This document shows positions 1-12,500 of a DNA stretch of 64,000 nucleotides, in pieces. The notes beneath the pieces are model-generated. The model did not search any database. It was given only the letters and a program-made list of their open reading frames with translations, and was not told the DNA's origin. Position 1 is the first letter of the stretch, and every line of letters starts with the position of its first letter. The position numbers were made by a program, and so were the translations under genes. Source of the DNA: Kwoniella bestiolae CBS 10118 (lineage: Eukaryota; Basidiomycota; Tremellomycetes; Tremellales; Cryptococcaceae); assembly GCF_000512585.2 (NCBI RefSeq), contig NC_089241.1, positions 6,342,001 to 6,406,000 on the forward strand. Direction: 5' to 3'.

Positions 1-1156
1 ATGCTAGAGACGCGGAAGAGCAACAGAAGAAGGAATACAGACTGGCAAATGCCAATGTCGGTGATAGGCCCCAGATTGCAGAAGATGACGATGAAGAGGA
101 TTTGTTTGGTGAGAAGAAGAAGTACTCGGACGAAGGTAAACAACTGAAAAAGATCCTGAAGAAGAGGGCAGAAGATGGGGAGGATGATAATATGTTTTCG
201 GATGATGAGTCGGTGAGTCACTCGTCATCCTGTTACACCTGATCTTCCCTGGTAGGATGCTGAGCATAATGGTACTCGGACAGGACGACACAGACACCGA
301 GAGCATCGATAGTAAAACCTCTCAAAACAAAGACCAAGATAAGGATAAAGACAAGGACTCGAAACCCTCAGCAGATGGCGATCGACCTTCCCGACCACCC
401 TCCAGAGGTCCAGGATCAAGAGGTACCTCCTCACCTACCGGTAAGAGACCCAACGGTCCCATGCCAGGTAAAGCATCCACCGCTCCTCCAGGCTCAGGAG
501 CAGCTTTACTCGCTCAACGAGCAGCTTCTCGAGGTGCTTCACCTCGACCCTCAGGTGGAGCCAGAGCAGGAAGTCCCCTTTCTGGTAGAGCTGCCAGTCC
601 CGAGGGCAGAGCCACTTCTCCAGTCATGAGAGGTAACTCTCCAAGTAGAGGTCAATCCCCCGCCCCTGGTCCTGCTAGAGGTTCGAGTCCAGTATCTGGA
701 CCATCCACACGAGATGCCTCGCCTGCTCCGGCTTCGGGTGGCAGTCAAAAGAAATCAACTGGAAATGGGAAGAGGAAAACTACATCCGAATCACCTGGTC
801 CCTCTACGGCTGGTGCTTCGACCAACTCGCCTTCGTCCAAACGTAAGAACTCTCCTAGCGAAACTGCCAATAGGGCTGGCAAGAAATCCAAGAAATCCGG
901 ATCGAATACCCCCACTCCCGGTCCTGAGGAGATCGAGTCTTTCCCCGGTATGATCACCAAACAGGATGTGTTGGATTGGTTCAGGTCGCTCAAGAAGGAG
1001 ACTGTTCCCATGTCTGAGGCTATTGCAGCTTTCAGGAATAGGATCATGAATGCTGGGAAGAATAAGGAGGCGAATCAGAAGTTGTTCTTGGGTTGGATGA
1101 AGATGTTGGCGGATCAGGAGGAGAAGATGTTGAGGTTGAAGGATGAGTATAGGTAG
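1..1156 (+). CDS. TFG1: TFIIF subunit alpha (Tfg1/RAP74), 3' part
   Basis: C-terminal part of the large subunit of general transcription factor TFIIF, which binds RNA polymerase II in the preinitiation complex. The gene is cut by the left window edge. Reading starts at base 3; exons are <3-212 and 284-1156, and the 71-nt intron has a GTGAGT donor and a CAG acceptor. The visible protein has an acidic/lysine stretch, then a long Ser/Pro/Gly/Arg-rich disordered linker. It ends in a compact lysine-rich domain (from about EEIESFPGMITKQDVLDWF) that matches the RAP74 C-terminal winged helix, known to bind the CTD phosphatase Fcp1. The TAG at 1154-1156 ends the protein right after this domain, as in the family. 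Identity rests on this C-terminal domain and the overall layout; the N-terminal dimerisation domain lies outside the window. Confidence 0.85.
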
Positions 1157-1736
1157 GGTGGGGAATTTCAGAAGGGAGGGGCGGTCCGGGACGTATGCTG
1201 AGAAGGTTGGATGACGAGTAAGCAGAAAGAAGAGCCGTGGTTCTTGTTAAGATCGCTTGGTCGCTTGGAGATAAGAATGCAAAAGGCAACCACAATCATC
1301 TGATAGCATTGAAATAGCCAAGCAGGGCGAACCTGTGGAAGAGATTGATGGAAGAGCCGGGAAGATGGACAGTCTCATATACTGTATTGTATGTTCTATT
1401 CAAAAAAAAATCAACGGTATCTTATCATATATCATGTCATTCGCATATGCAAAAATTGTATCTTTGTACCAACACAAGTCAATCGAAGACTGGGAAGGAG
1501 GATGGGAAAAATTGCTCAGATTGGCAAGATTGCTGTGATCAGTAATGTTGTGAGAGAGTCGTCAGTATCTAGTCCCTTCAATCAACCAGACTCATGCTTC
1601 TTCCCAGGTGTTCCGCACTGCAATCTGGGCCATGAACAAAACGCTTCCAGTTTTTTGGGTATGAATACATGCTCCGCTCCCTTCCCCTGACTGACTCCCA
1701 AAAATCCCAAATTCATATCACATGCATATGAATTTT
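1157..1736. other. Intergenic, between convergent TFG1 and RPL37
   Basis: About 580 bases between two genes that point at each other. It should contain both 3' UTRs and poly(A) sites. Several short open frames exist, but none has protein-like composition or clean splice signals. No gene seen. Confidence 0.6.
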
Positions 1737-2632
1737 TTACTCGGAAGTAGCCTTGGCCTTCTTGGGGGCAGCACCACCTTCCCTGAAACCGTTCTTGAAT
1801 CGTCGGTTGACGTCCTTGAGGTGGGCGTGTCGACCGGTACCGCTGTGAATTGGGTCGAATATGGGGCAAAAGAGGCAATGATAGGCAACAGGTAATGAGA
1901 TATTGTAGACCAAGGTGAGTTGAGTTGGAGAGAAAGTGAGGTGAGGGAGGAAACGATAATAGTCAGTATGGTTGTTCTGGTCCTGCTAGTCTACTATGAC
2001 ATAACTCACGTAGTCTTTCTTCTCTTAGCTTTCAAACCCCAGTTGAAGGATCTGAGTTTGGCAGCGGGGTAACCACATTGGGCACAGGCTGAAAGAGAAA
2101 CGAAGGGTCAGTATGGTACGTTGTCGACTCGCCTTGTCCTAATCCCTGTTTCCCCTTGACTTTCCACTCCCTTTGGCTGTAGGAGCCATCGACCAACATT
2201 CGACCCGCTCCTCTCCTTCCTTCCTTCCTGCCTTTCTCACGCGAACGCTACTCCACAGAGAAAACAATACCCACTGTGCTTTTGCTTGTGGAAAGATCGG
2301 TTACCACATCTTCGACAGAGGGTGTGGGATTTGGAGTGTCGTTTACCGCTGTTCGTCAAAACCAAAACAACAATCAGCAACTAGTTCTTCCCACTTAATT
2401 GAGAGCAGAGAGGATAGACTCACAAAGAGGGTGTACCCTGTTAGATTAAGGAGCGACCAGGTCAAATGATCAATGACCTTCCGTCAGCTATATGTCTTTT
2501 TCATCTATCCGAAGATGTTATACGTACTTTACCCTATTTACACAAATATCATCAGCATTACTTCCTCTCGCATCCCCAATGATAGTGACAGTTCAGCAGG
2601 GGAGTACAGAGAGGACTGAGGGGACATACCAT
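1737..2632 (-). CDS. RPL37: 60S ribosomal protein eL37
   Basis: Zinc-binding protein of the large ribosomal subunit. Six coding exons on the minus strand: 2630-2632 (the ATG alone), 2528-2533 (6 nt), 2424-2437 (14 nt), 2275-2348, 2010-2088 and 1737-1842; 282 nt in all, 93 residues. The protein starts MGKGTPSFGKRH and has the four zinc cysteines C19, C22, C34 and C37, followed by the family block KAKRRKTTGTGR and the end RRFKNGF. Length and order match eL37. The first exons are so small that only protein homology places them, but each flanking intron has a good GT donor, AG acceptor and a CTGAT or CTGAC branch site. Many introns are usual in ribosomal protein genes of Tremellales. Introns 4 (186 nt) and 5 (167 nt) are long enough for a snoRNA, but I saw no C/D box pair. 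Confidence 0.9.
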
Positions 2633-3131
2633 TTTGAATGATTCTTACCGACTTGAAGGATGAGGAAGAGGGATTAAATGGTGTTATAGAGGATGTTGAA
2701 GATGAATAGCAAGCAACAGCAGGCGACAGAGCAAGACCACGAGAGGAGAAAGAGATGAAAATTGGCATCGAGGGGTGAAGGTGCCACTTTGAAATGCCGA
2801 AAAGAAGTTTCGCCGGAATTTGGCACATGCCGATGGGAACGACGAGTGATAAGATGATTAGAGAAGTAACATGAAAATGCCAGGTGTAATTGGCGGCTGT
2901 TGCACGTGGTCAGCTGGAGACTCCGCATTCTTCCAGCGAGGTGTTGTTGACAAAAGATCAAGATGAATGAATGCATATGACGGACGACGATGGAGAACAG
3001 TAGGAGTATTGGCAGTCCGATGCATATGACTCGTGGGGATATATAACGTATATAGCATACACAAGAGGTGACATATCACATTCTCCACCAGGCTATCGAC
3101 TCATCTCATCGGTATACCAGAACGATTTACG
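2633..3131. promoter_or_regulatory. Divergent promoter region RPL37 / CAX4
   Basis: About 500 bases between two genes transcribed away from each other. It must hold both promoters and 5' UTRs. A TATA-like ATATATAACG lies about 90 bases before the CAX4 start. No coding signal seen. Confidence 0.5.
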
Positions 3132-3958
3132 ATGTCATCCCTCGATCCCAACAAATCACTACCCCCCCTCCCACCCCTCAAGTCATTCTCCCTAACTCAC
3201 ATCCTATACGACCCCACCCACCCACTCTCCATCCCACTGACACTACTATCCCTCTCACCCATATTCCTATTCGTATCGTATTTCACCTTGCTCATATTCA
3301 CTCGACGCCTTACGATCCTCCTACTCGCAACCGGTCAGGTGGGCAACGAAGTGCTCTCCTGGCTCCTCAAGAGGCTGCTCAAGGGGGACAGACCATACAT
3401 GGGTCATGGGGAGGTGGGGACGGGATATGGTATGCCGAGTAGTCATTCGCAGGCGGCGGGGTTTCTGGTAGCTTGGGGTATAGGGTATGTCTTGACCCTA
3501 GCTTCGAGGGGTACATCGCGAGATGGGGGTAAATTGGGGATGGTTAGGAAGATTAGGAATGGGATTTATGTGGTTGGGTTGATACTTTGGTCTTTGGCTG
3601 TTTGTTACTCCAGGTATGTAGTGAAACTTCCCTCCCACATCACCTCTTTACACTCGTGATGACTATGAAGGCTGATATTCATGCTGGGGGCAGGTGGCAT
3701 CTGCATTATCATACCCCTTTCCAAATCGTTGTGGGATACTCTGCCGGTCTAATTACTGGCGGTGTATTCTTCTGGTTGACAGAGTATATACCGATATATC
3801 ACCCTCAATCTCCCCTTGGACAGATACGGAAGAGGATAGAATACTTGTGGGAAGGAGTGGGAGGAGTAGGAGGGTGGGAGTTGGGGGATGCCAAGGGCGG
3901 CTGGGGAGAGGGGTGGTTGTTACTTGGGAAAGAGGTAAAGGAGAAAAAGACCAAGTGA
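3132..3958 (+). CDS. CAX4: Dolichyl-diphosphate phosphatase (PAP2 family)
   Basis: ER membrane enzyme that removes a phosphate from dolichyl diphosphate released by N-glycosylation, so the lipid carrier can be reused. Exons 3132-3613 and 3694-3958, 248 residues; the 80-nt intron splits an arginine codon. The lipid-phosphatase signature is complete: KRLLKGDRP (motif 1, near residues 79-87), PSSHSQ (motif 2) and SRWHLHYHTPFQ (motif 3, with the catalytic histidine). There are several hydrophobic segments, and the size fits yeast Cax4/Cwh8 and human DOLPP1. The first ATG of the long frame lies in a plausible 5' context. The tail after the last membrane segment is Gly/Trp-rich and ends in basic residues (KEKKTK), suggesting ER retention, though this is inference. 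Confidence 0.92.
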
Positions 3959-4399
3959 TCTATAATAGGTGTATGCATAGGGTATAAGGTTGAATCCCAA
4001 GCTTTGGGTTGCTCTTCAATCCATTTCGTATTCATATGAGCAAGGTGACGTGTGTCGTATCTCAAGTCATACTGATCATTTGCATGTGGAATTGTACTGA
4101 TGCGATTGGATGACAATCAGGAAGAGATTCGCATCAGCAGGAACCGAAGCGAAGAGCAACCGAACGCTGGATTGTGTATGTGTGTGTAAGACCTCCCAGC
4201 TGATAGATAATGGAGACGTCATTCATCGTACGAGGTCAGTTCATCAATGGGTACCGGATGACCGATACCAAAAAGGTATAAAGCGACACATGGGAAGATA
4301 TCGACCGGTTCCCATCCCCTTTTCGTATTATCAATTCTCACTTAGAACCCTGCCTTACAAGCTACAACTGTACCGCACATTTTTCAGTGAAATTATAAC
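3959..4399. other. Intergenic CAX4 / small gene
   Basis: About 440 bases with the CAX4 3' UTR and the promoter of the next gene. A longer open frame (4110-4514) crosses this region but has no protein-like pattern. Nothing else seen. Confidence 0.5.
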
Positions 4400-4952
4400 A
4401 TGTCATCCTCGCCTTCTTCATCTCATAGTGACAGGGACCTTACTCCGTGAGTTCTGTGGTTCACTTGACGGTCGGGTGGGCTCATCCTCCCTACTCTTCG
4501 TAGTCAAGAGATAGCGAAGAAACTTGAAGAGCTGGATAAGAAAGGTGAGATCAAGATTGATCATGTGAGTACATCCATCGCGGTTCTCTATCGCTCTGGA
4601 GTGCTGGTCAAGCTCACAGTGTTGTGATGTCGCATCTTAATAGGATCTCATCAACAAGTTGAAGAGTGCGCCCACCACCGTATGTCGTTTCTCTTTGCCT
4701 TGACTGAGTGATGCACGTCTGACGAGCAGTATGTATTGTCTGTCCTTGTAATAGAGCTATGACCCGAGATTGAAAGCCCTCGGGAAGCGTCTCTCAGGCA
4801 TTGGAGGTGAACATTGTGAGTCCCGCTCCCTCCTTCTTCACCCTCACGTAGGATCAAAGCTCACGTACGTGTACGACGAGGTAGGCGAAGATAGTAGCAA
4901 CAATATTGAGAATATGTTGAGAGATATAAACAACAGCTGGAAGAATCCTTGA
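4400..4952 (+). CDS. Small unknown protein, five exons
   Basis: I do not recognise this gene. Exons 4400-4446, 4504-4564, 4644-4679, 4755-4815 and 4885-4952 give 90 residues. The start MSSSPSSSHSDRDLTP is Ser-rich, followed by a predicted helix (QEIAKKLEELDKKGEIKID), a conserved-looking middle part (YDPRLKALGKRLSG) and an acidic end NNSWKNP. All introns have GT donors and AG acceptors with consistent phase. The last intron (4816-4884, 69 nt) has no stop and a length divisible by three, so retention would add 23 residues without breaking the frame. It has no signal peptide or membrane segment and lies on the same strand as another small multi-intron gene 440 bases downstream. It could be a lineage-specific protein. 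Confidence 0.55.
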
Positions 4953-5392
4953 TTCGTCTGCCAGAATGACACAGCGGAGTGCAAGTTCACTTGGAGTGAC
5001 AGGTTACTGCAAATAAGTGATTTGACAATTTGTAATTGATGGGAACGTTTGTTGAGATGCAACGTACGCGCTAAAGACGCATGATGGGGGAAGCTCCCAG
5101 AGCCGATTACGTGGATGACTGACAGACCAAAGGTGTGATTGTGAGGGCGGAATCTCGCCATGAGGACGATGTAACATATCACTTGGTGGTGCACGCACGA
5201 CTAGTTCATGGTATAACTGGTGATCTGATTGGGTCAGTCCCAATGCGAACCTTGTAGTCGGAAGCGAGGGTCTCGCGGTCATCGTCTCCAGTGTTTCATT
5301 ACGCACCAGTACTGAGAGTTAGGCATACGTGTGGGAATTGTTTTCGTGGCGATGACAAAGGCTATCGTATGACCTTTAGGCTATATGAAAAT

Positions 5393-5920
5393 ATGAATGA
5401 ATTAGTTTCGAAGATGCATGAAACCGTCGAGCAACTTTCACCTCTCCACGATAATTCACTAAGATTCTTCTTGGACGGTCAATCATTGAACACCCCATCT
5501 CCAAACATACCGAGCACTCAGTAAGTGTAGCTCGCGCGATTTTTGAGATCTGACTGATATGACACACCGACATAGCGAAGGAGTTTTCGGCGTCATCAAA
5601 ACTAATGTCGTAAGCTTCATCTCCCCCTTGTATAATGTAGTTTCGTACATCGACTGACAACGCCGAGATAGGATGAAGGCAAGAATGACCAAGGGGTCAA
5701 TACCGTAGGTCTAACATATCTGTCACTGGAAAGTTGTACGGTAGGTTACTTAGAGATATCTTCGTAGGTAGACAAACCAATCGGAGTCACCGATCTCCCC
5801 GGTACCAATTGTAAGTCCCCAGTTGACTCATTAGGCGTTATGCTCCCTCGTGCGCTGACGAATTGTGGCCGAACATCAGCCGAGAATAAGAAGGATAACC
5901 TCGAGGATCAGGCTAAGTAG
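5393..5920 (+). CDS. Small unknown protein, five exons
   Basis: Not recognised. Exons 5393-5520, 5576-5609, 5672-5704, 5768-5810 and 5880-5920 give 92 residues, starting MNELVSKMHETVEQL and ending in the charged tail ENKKDNLEDQAK. An in-frame ATG at 5369 would add eight residues, so the start is uncertain, and an unseen upstream exon cannot be excluded. The first 45 residues look helical and amphipathic; the rest is polar and probably unstructured. All five exons join in phase with GT-AG introns. No known motif seen. Size and gene structure are like its upstream neighbour, but the two proteins do not look alike. Confidence 0.45.
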
Positions 5921-6634
5921 CATAATGATGGGCTTCACAAGAGGGGGAAATGAGGTTTCACACACTTCTCTGAGTTGGTGGTTTCAATAACAAAGGCATG
6001 CAGAGAGCTCCCGTCCCACACACGGTGAATGATCTACGTGTGCACGGACGCCGGGGTTGTATGATTCGCCACGCCACACACATGTGTGTTGAGTGTGTTT
6101 GTGTAATGTTGGTGTTTAGGGTACCTCATGTGATGTTGATTTACCGGATTAGGATATAATTGAATGACGTCACTAGATTAAACCAGTTACCCTTTTAGTA
6201 CCGTAGCACCACCGTGCTAACTTACTTACTACATGCAACGACGTTGCTCCTGACCTGACCTGACATTCCCATCCTCAATCCATTCCCGTCATTCTAAATG
6301 CAATCATCATCATCTCCCCTCTTCTCTTGCATTCCTCATTCCTCATTCCTCAATTCTTCATTAACTTATCCTGACTGCCCCGCAGACAAACACTGTAAGT
6401 CGATCGATAACCTATCACCGTCATCGCATCGCCCAGTGAAAGAACTAGCTGATCCATAAATATCTGTCCATCTATTGCCTTTCCCTTTCTCATCACCGTC
6501 TTTCTTCTTTCTCATATCATATCGTATAAACAAACACTTGCCGCCCATACAGTCACATCCCTTCCCTCGATACACTCCACATCAACATCAACATCGTTAC
6601 CACACATAGTATAAGGAGATAGACCCACAACATC
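5921..6634. promoter_or_regulatory. SLM1 upstream region, CT-rich
   Basis: About 710 bases without a gene. The second half is strongly pyrimidine-rich, with a tandem CTCATTC stretch near 6333-6355 and repeated catc runs, the usual look of fungal 5' UTRs and core promoters of well-expressed genes. Confidence 0.45.
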
Positions 6635-8854
6635 ATGTCCCACTTTGATACTCTGTCAAGGACTACGTCCCGGACTGCCGGTTCTACCGTTTCTAGAAAT
6701 CAATCTTTGGTGAGTTACCTTTTCTCAGCATTAGCTATACAGATGTCGTAGCCATCCGAATCATAGCTGACTACGCGAATCCACTCGCAGATCAAGAAGA
6801 ACACTGCCCCTCATGAGCTCAAACCTTCTGATATCCTTATCGAGCGATTCACCGCTTGGAAGCAGATCGTAAAGATGCTCATCTGTAAGTTCCAATCATT
6901 CTTCCATAGATCGACGTAGGTGACTAACAGATAATGCCGTTTAGCCTACTTCGAGGGTGTCGCTGATATCGAAGCCAACACTTCTAAAGAGCTCACTAAG
7001 CTCGGGGCTGTCATCCAAGTGCCTTTCAGACCAGGAAACCAGTTCTTAGGTGAAGGTGGTATGCAGGTGAGTTGTTTGAATTCACCATTCCTGCTCGACT
7101 AAAGCTCACTTCATAATTAGGATGTCTTCTATACCATCCGAGACAAAACTCGAGTGATCGCCGATTCCCACTCTTCCCTCGCTCGAACCATCGAATCCTC
7201 GATTGTTCAACACTTGCAAAAGCTCAGAGCGGAGATCAAAGCTCACATCAAGAACGTCCAAAACGATACCGGAAAGCTCGCAACCTCCGTCGCTAAAGAG
7301 AGAGAACTTTCCACCCGAGCCATCGCCGATCTTCAACGAGCCATCGGTGCTGTCACTCACACCCCCATGCAAGTGTCAGCCAAGGAAGACCCATTCGCTG
7401 TCAACCAAGCTGTCCACAAGCAACTCCAAAAGCAAGTCAACGAGGAGAACTCCCTTCAGAAATCCATCATCATCATGCAGCAAAACTCTGCTCACTTCGA
7501 GGAAGGAATCGTTCGATCCATCCAATCTGCCTGGTCCACTTTCGATGAATGGCAAACCCGAATGTCTAGCTCCGTTCAAGAGACATGGAGACATCTCGGT
7601 GTCAACATGGCTCAATTGATGCCCGACAGAGAATGGGTCTCGTTCGCTGCTAGATCCGATCACCTCCTCGATCCAGAGACTCCTCTTAGAAACCCCGAGA
7701 TGATCGACTACCCAGGTAAAAACGATCCTGCCGTCACTCCCGTCCACACTGGTCTCCTCGAACGAAAGAAGAGATTCACCAAGACCTACAAAGAAGGATT
7801 CTACGTCCTCACTCCTGCCGGTTACTTGCACGAATACGCTTCTTCCGACCCTACCACTGCTACTCACCCTGTTTGGTCATTGTTCTTACCTGCTTGTACT
7901 CTTGGTCCACCTTCTTCTGCCACCACTGCCAAATCTCACAAATTCCACATCGAAGGTAGAAAGGACGGTACTTCGGCTTACGGTAAGACTCCTGGCGGTA
8001 AAGGTTTATTCAGAGGCTCGGAAACTGCTTTCACATTCAGAGCTAGGAGTCACGAGGAGATGATGGAAGTTTGGAATGATCTCAGAATGCTCGTGGCTAG
8101 ATACTTGGTTGCTAGTGAGCAGATGGAACGACATGGTGATGTTCAACGAGCTGTCTTGAGTGTCGGGTAAGTTCATCGGCATCTGCCAGTAATCACTGTT
8201 CTTTTTGCTGACATACCATGATCATGTAGTTACCGATCAGACGAAGAGGAAGAGGAGGAGGAAGAGGAAGATGACGAGGAGGGCAGCTCCGTTGAAGAAG
8301 CCGAGGAGGAAGAGGAAGAAGCCGAACATGCCGGTCACGCCCACGAGGAATCAGAGGAAGTTCCAGCTTACACCTCGGGTGGTGCTGCTCCCTTGGAAGT
8401 CGGTCCAAACGGTTACGTTGTGAGTTTATCGATTCAAATATCTCGGATGTCGAGCATCCTTGCTGATGCAAACCAAAATGTACAGGTTGACAAGAAAGAC
8501 AAGCCTGAGCTCGGCGCCGAGACCTCATCAAACGCCGGAAAGGGAGTTGAACGACAACTATCAAGAAAAGAGGAAAAGGCACCAGCAAGAGAGGAGCCTA
8601 CAACCGGTGAGGCTACTCTCTCTTCTTCTTCTCCTATCACGAGCTCGGGCGAAGGTGTAAACGCGGATCACAAACCTGAAGGCACACTCGGCGAGGTTGC
8701 ACATGCCCCTGGTTCCGTCACTGGGGATGTGCAACCTACCTCTGCGGAATTAGATCCTGAAACTCCCCCTACCACTACCCAAAACGAGTCTGGTAAAGGA
8801 TTGTTCAGTCGATTTACCGAGAACTTTGGGTCCGCCAAGAAGAGTGAAGCGTAA
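6635..8854 (+). CDS. SLM1: Slm1-like F-BAR and PH domain protein
   Basis: Homologue of yeast Slm1/Slm2, plasma-membrane PI(4,5)P2-binding proteins that move from eisosomes to TORC2 and promote Ypk1 activation. Six exons: 6635-6709, 6791-6884, 6945-7066, 7121-8166, 8230-8419, 8486-8854; 631 residues. Residues about 45-250 are a long helical F-BAR-like region starting at ERFTAWKQIVKML. Residues about 300-432 form a PH domain beginning HTGLLERKKRF and including the core strand EGFYVLTPAGYLHEY. Next comes a highly acidic stretch of Glu/Asp. The C-terminal 120 residues are Ser/Thr/Pro-rich and could hold phosphorylation sites. Domain order and length fit Slm1. The first exon supplies a Ser/Thr/Arg-rich start in the usual context CATCATG. 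Confidence 0.88.
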
Positions 8855-9577
8855 TCGACTCAATGCTACTGCCACACCTTCGCCCGTCCACTTCCATCCA
8901 TCTCTTATTCATCTCGTTATCTTGTTACATTACTGATATATCTTGTTCATTACTTGAATATGTAGCCGATGAATAAACTCATTGGTATTGCCCTTGTCGA
9001 TGTTATTCAATCGTAATACACGAACATTTTAATCCTTGATCTGTATTCTTTGCTTTTCATTTTGTTTTCTCTTTTATATATATTGTCTGATTAGCTTGAA
9101 AGTGAAAGTTACCGTAATCGTCGAATTGAGTAATATGCTATTTTAATGGATCGAATTGAACTGGCTTGGTATCTCCATGTTGCTTGCTTTGATGTTGCTT
9201 GCTCGAATCTCGAATGGTTGCTGTCAGCCGTTGTGAGCTTTGAAGACAAGTTTAGCAGGAGCAACAGCGCAAGTGTGGTTGTAACATACACCGGGTAAAT
9301 GAACATAGATAACCGGTTACGACGACTCTCTGTTGCTCCATCATTATCCGCAACTCGATAAGACTATTCAATTCAATTCAGATTCAGTTCTGTCAGTCAT
9401 CATCACTACTACTAAGAATAACCTCCAACATCAGTCGCAAAGCCACTTCATCCAATAAAGGCAGAAATATCACATAGGATCGCTCCCCGAGACGAGCCCC
9501 GGAACCTGTAACCGACAGGTCAACCCTCTGCCCGAGAGCCGTCGCTTTGTCGCTCTCATTGTCGACGGGATATCACG
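8855..9577. other. Intergenic SLM1 / ABCD transporter
   Basis: About 720 bases: SLM1 3' UTR, AT-rich middle, then the promoter of the transporter. No ORF with coding character on either strand. Confidence 0.5.
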
Positions 9578-12500
9578 ATGTCCTCGTCTTCGTCATCCAA
9601 TAAGCCATCAGTAGAAGTCGTTCGTGCCAACCTGCGGAAATTCCTCAATGTGTATCTACAGCATCGACCGGTAGTGCAGAGGACTCTCACGGCGGGGTTC
9701 GTGCTGTATTGCCTTGGGACAACTTTTGCCGCATGGACTGGTCGAGCAAGTACTAAGAGCGGCGGAGGGGGCGGAGGAGGTAGAGGCAGGAGAGGCAAAG
9801 GTAAGTTTGGGTTCTGGTGTCGTGTGTTATCATGAGCTGTCTTCCTCTTGATGGACAGTACAGTCCATGGCATGGAGCAGAGTTGATACTGATTGAAATT
9901 GATGGATATTAGACTCCAAAAAGACCACAGCATCTCCCAATGATCCTTTATTCCACATTCGCCTGAAGAGGTTATTAAGGATAGTCATACCCAGCTTGAA
10001 GTCTCGAGAAGCTGCTATGCTGGCTTTGCATTCTGCTTTTCTGGTGACTAGGACGGGCATAAGTTTGTATGTTGCTGAATTGGATGGAAGGTGAGTTGGT
10101 ATATCTGACAGAGTGATGTGGATAATGAAAACATCTCGGTTGTTTGATGACCAGTTCATCAAAATTGACTGTGGTAGTAAAAGAGAGAGCTTACGGTTGA
10201 TTTTGCTGATGTAGGATCGTCTCTTCGCTTGTGACTGCCCAGCCGGCTTTGTTCTTGATGAATTTGACAAAGTGGTTGTTGGTCGCTATACCTGCGACAT
10301 ACACGAATTCAATGTTGGAGTATCTTCAGTCTGAGCTGGGTCTAGCGTATCGTACAAGGTGGGTCTGGGTCAGCTTTCTACCATTGCATCTCTGCCATTT
10401 TCATCTCAACGTTGCTAGGGTAGTCTTGATAAGAATGAACGCTAACACTTCGTTCCAGACTAACTAAACACGCTCTACAAACCTACCTTGACCCCATCAT
10501 CCCTCCCTCCTCTTCGACGAACAACCCCAACGAAAAATCAGCTGTCGGTCTGTTGAAATCCGATCAAGACGCTCAAATATCGGGCGAACAGCTATTCTAC
10601 AAATTATCGAATCTGGACGACAGGATCAAGAATGCAGATCAGTATTTGACGGTGGATATTCAGCAGTTTAGTAATAAGCTGGCGGAGATTTATTCGAATA
10701 TTGCGAAGCCTGTTCTGGATGTCATGTGAGTGTACTGAATGACCAATTTAAACGGTATTTTCCTCGGTTACTCGATAGGCAGACTTGCTGAGGATCATTG
10801 TGTTAGACTGTACAACTACCAGCTATCGCGGAACGTCGGTGCTGAAGGTTTAGTCATCCTTACTATACTGGTACAAACTAGTGCCGGACTACGTGAGTTG
10901 ATCGTAAATGTCAATCTCAACCAGACTGACAATATCATCTCATTAGTACGAGCAATCACCCCTCCCTTCGGCACATATGCAGCACACGAAGGTAAGCCTC
11001 GATTACTCCAGAGGAGAAGTACAACTGACACTGCTCATAGCCAAATTGGAAGGAGAACTCCGATTCACCCACTCGAGATTACTCGAATCAGCCGAAGAAG
11101 TTGCGCTGTATCACGGGGAAGAATTCGAGAAGAACGTCATCGAAAGAGGGTATTTCGCTTTGGTCAAACACGCCAATCGGGTCTTGAGGATCAGGGTATG
11201 GCATGGTATGGCCGAAGAAGGGGTGATCAAATGGGTATGGGGTAGTTTGGGGTTATGTATCTGCGCGATACCTGTCTTTGCGGGTGAGATGCTGGGTATG
11301 AAAGGAGGTGATCTGGGTACGAGGACTGAGGGTGAGTATACTGTGTTCGTCTTCTGGTTGACGGATGTCAGCTGAGACGTGCTGGCGGATTCCACTACAG
11401 GTTTTGTTACCAATCGAAGGCTGTTGCTCTCTTCGAGTGATGCGTTTGGAAGAGTCATGTATAGCTACAAGGTTAGCTTCTGCCTTGGTCTCGAATGCTA
11501 AAAGGTACCAGCTGATGCTTATCCGATGAAATAGGAACTGGCCGAACTTGCTGGATATACCGCTAGGGTATCTGACTTGTTCGATACAATGGAAGATGTA
11601 AAAGCGGGTCATTACCAGAAGAAATTGGTTAGCAGTGCCAAAGTAGAGGATAATGCGAAGAGTAAGCTAAGGGAATACGAATTTCGGAATGAGAAAAGCT
11701 GACATATCGTGCATCTCATGTATAGTGCTTCAAGGACGAGGCAAAATCATCGAATCAGACGAAATTCGGTTCGATCAAGTACCGCTGATCAGCCCTAATG
11801 GAGATGTCCTGGTCAAATCGATGAGTTTCAATGTAGAGCCTGGAGTGAGTCGGCTCGATCGCGCAGAGTCAAACTAAGTGAGCTGATCAGAATACCAGAA
11901 ACACTTATTGGTGGTTGGGCCCAACGGATGTAAGTGGTCTCTTTAAAGATCCGGTATCGAATCGCCAGCTGACTGGCGTGTACAGGCGGTAAAAGTAGTT
12001 TGTTCCGTATTCTTGGTGGACTGTGGCCTGTGTACGGTGAGTCCATAACGTTTCAGCTATATCTCGGACAAGAAGCATTCCAGCTGACTTTTGGAATAGG
12101 AGGAACCGTGTATAAACCCCCCGCTCGATCATTCACTTACATCCCTCAGCGTCCTTATCTATGTACCGGCACATTACGAGATCAGATAATCTACCCACAT
12201 TCTCAAGTGGAGATGAAAGAGAAGGGGACATCGGATGATGATCTGTTGAAGATCTTGGAAGTGGTTGAGATGGGACATATAGTGGAGAGGGAAGGCGGGT
12301 GGGATACCGTCAGAGAGTGGAGAGATGCGTTGAGTGGAGGAGACAAACAGAGGATAGCGATGGCGAGGTTGTTCTATCATAAACCCAAGGTGAGTAGAGA
12401 TATCAGATTTGCCCAGATAATATGAAGCCTGGCATCAAGCTGATAAGTGTAATGTCGATGTAGTACGCCATCTTAGATGAGTGTACCAGCGCTGTTACAC

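Noticed and set aside
2089..2274. Possible snoRNA in the long RPL37 introns
   Set aside because: Introns 4 and 5 are long enough, but no C box with a matching D box and no terminal stem was found on the sense strand.
3068..3442. 124-codon frame overlapping the CAX4 start
   Set aside because: Pro/Thr/His-rich shadow of the CAX4 coding frame, which has complete PAP2 motifs.
7376..7867. 163-codon minus-strand ORF opposite SLM1
   Set aside because: Antisense shadow of a GC-rich, codon-biased exon; the plus frame contains the F-BAR and PH domains.
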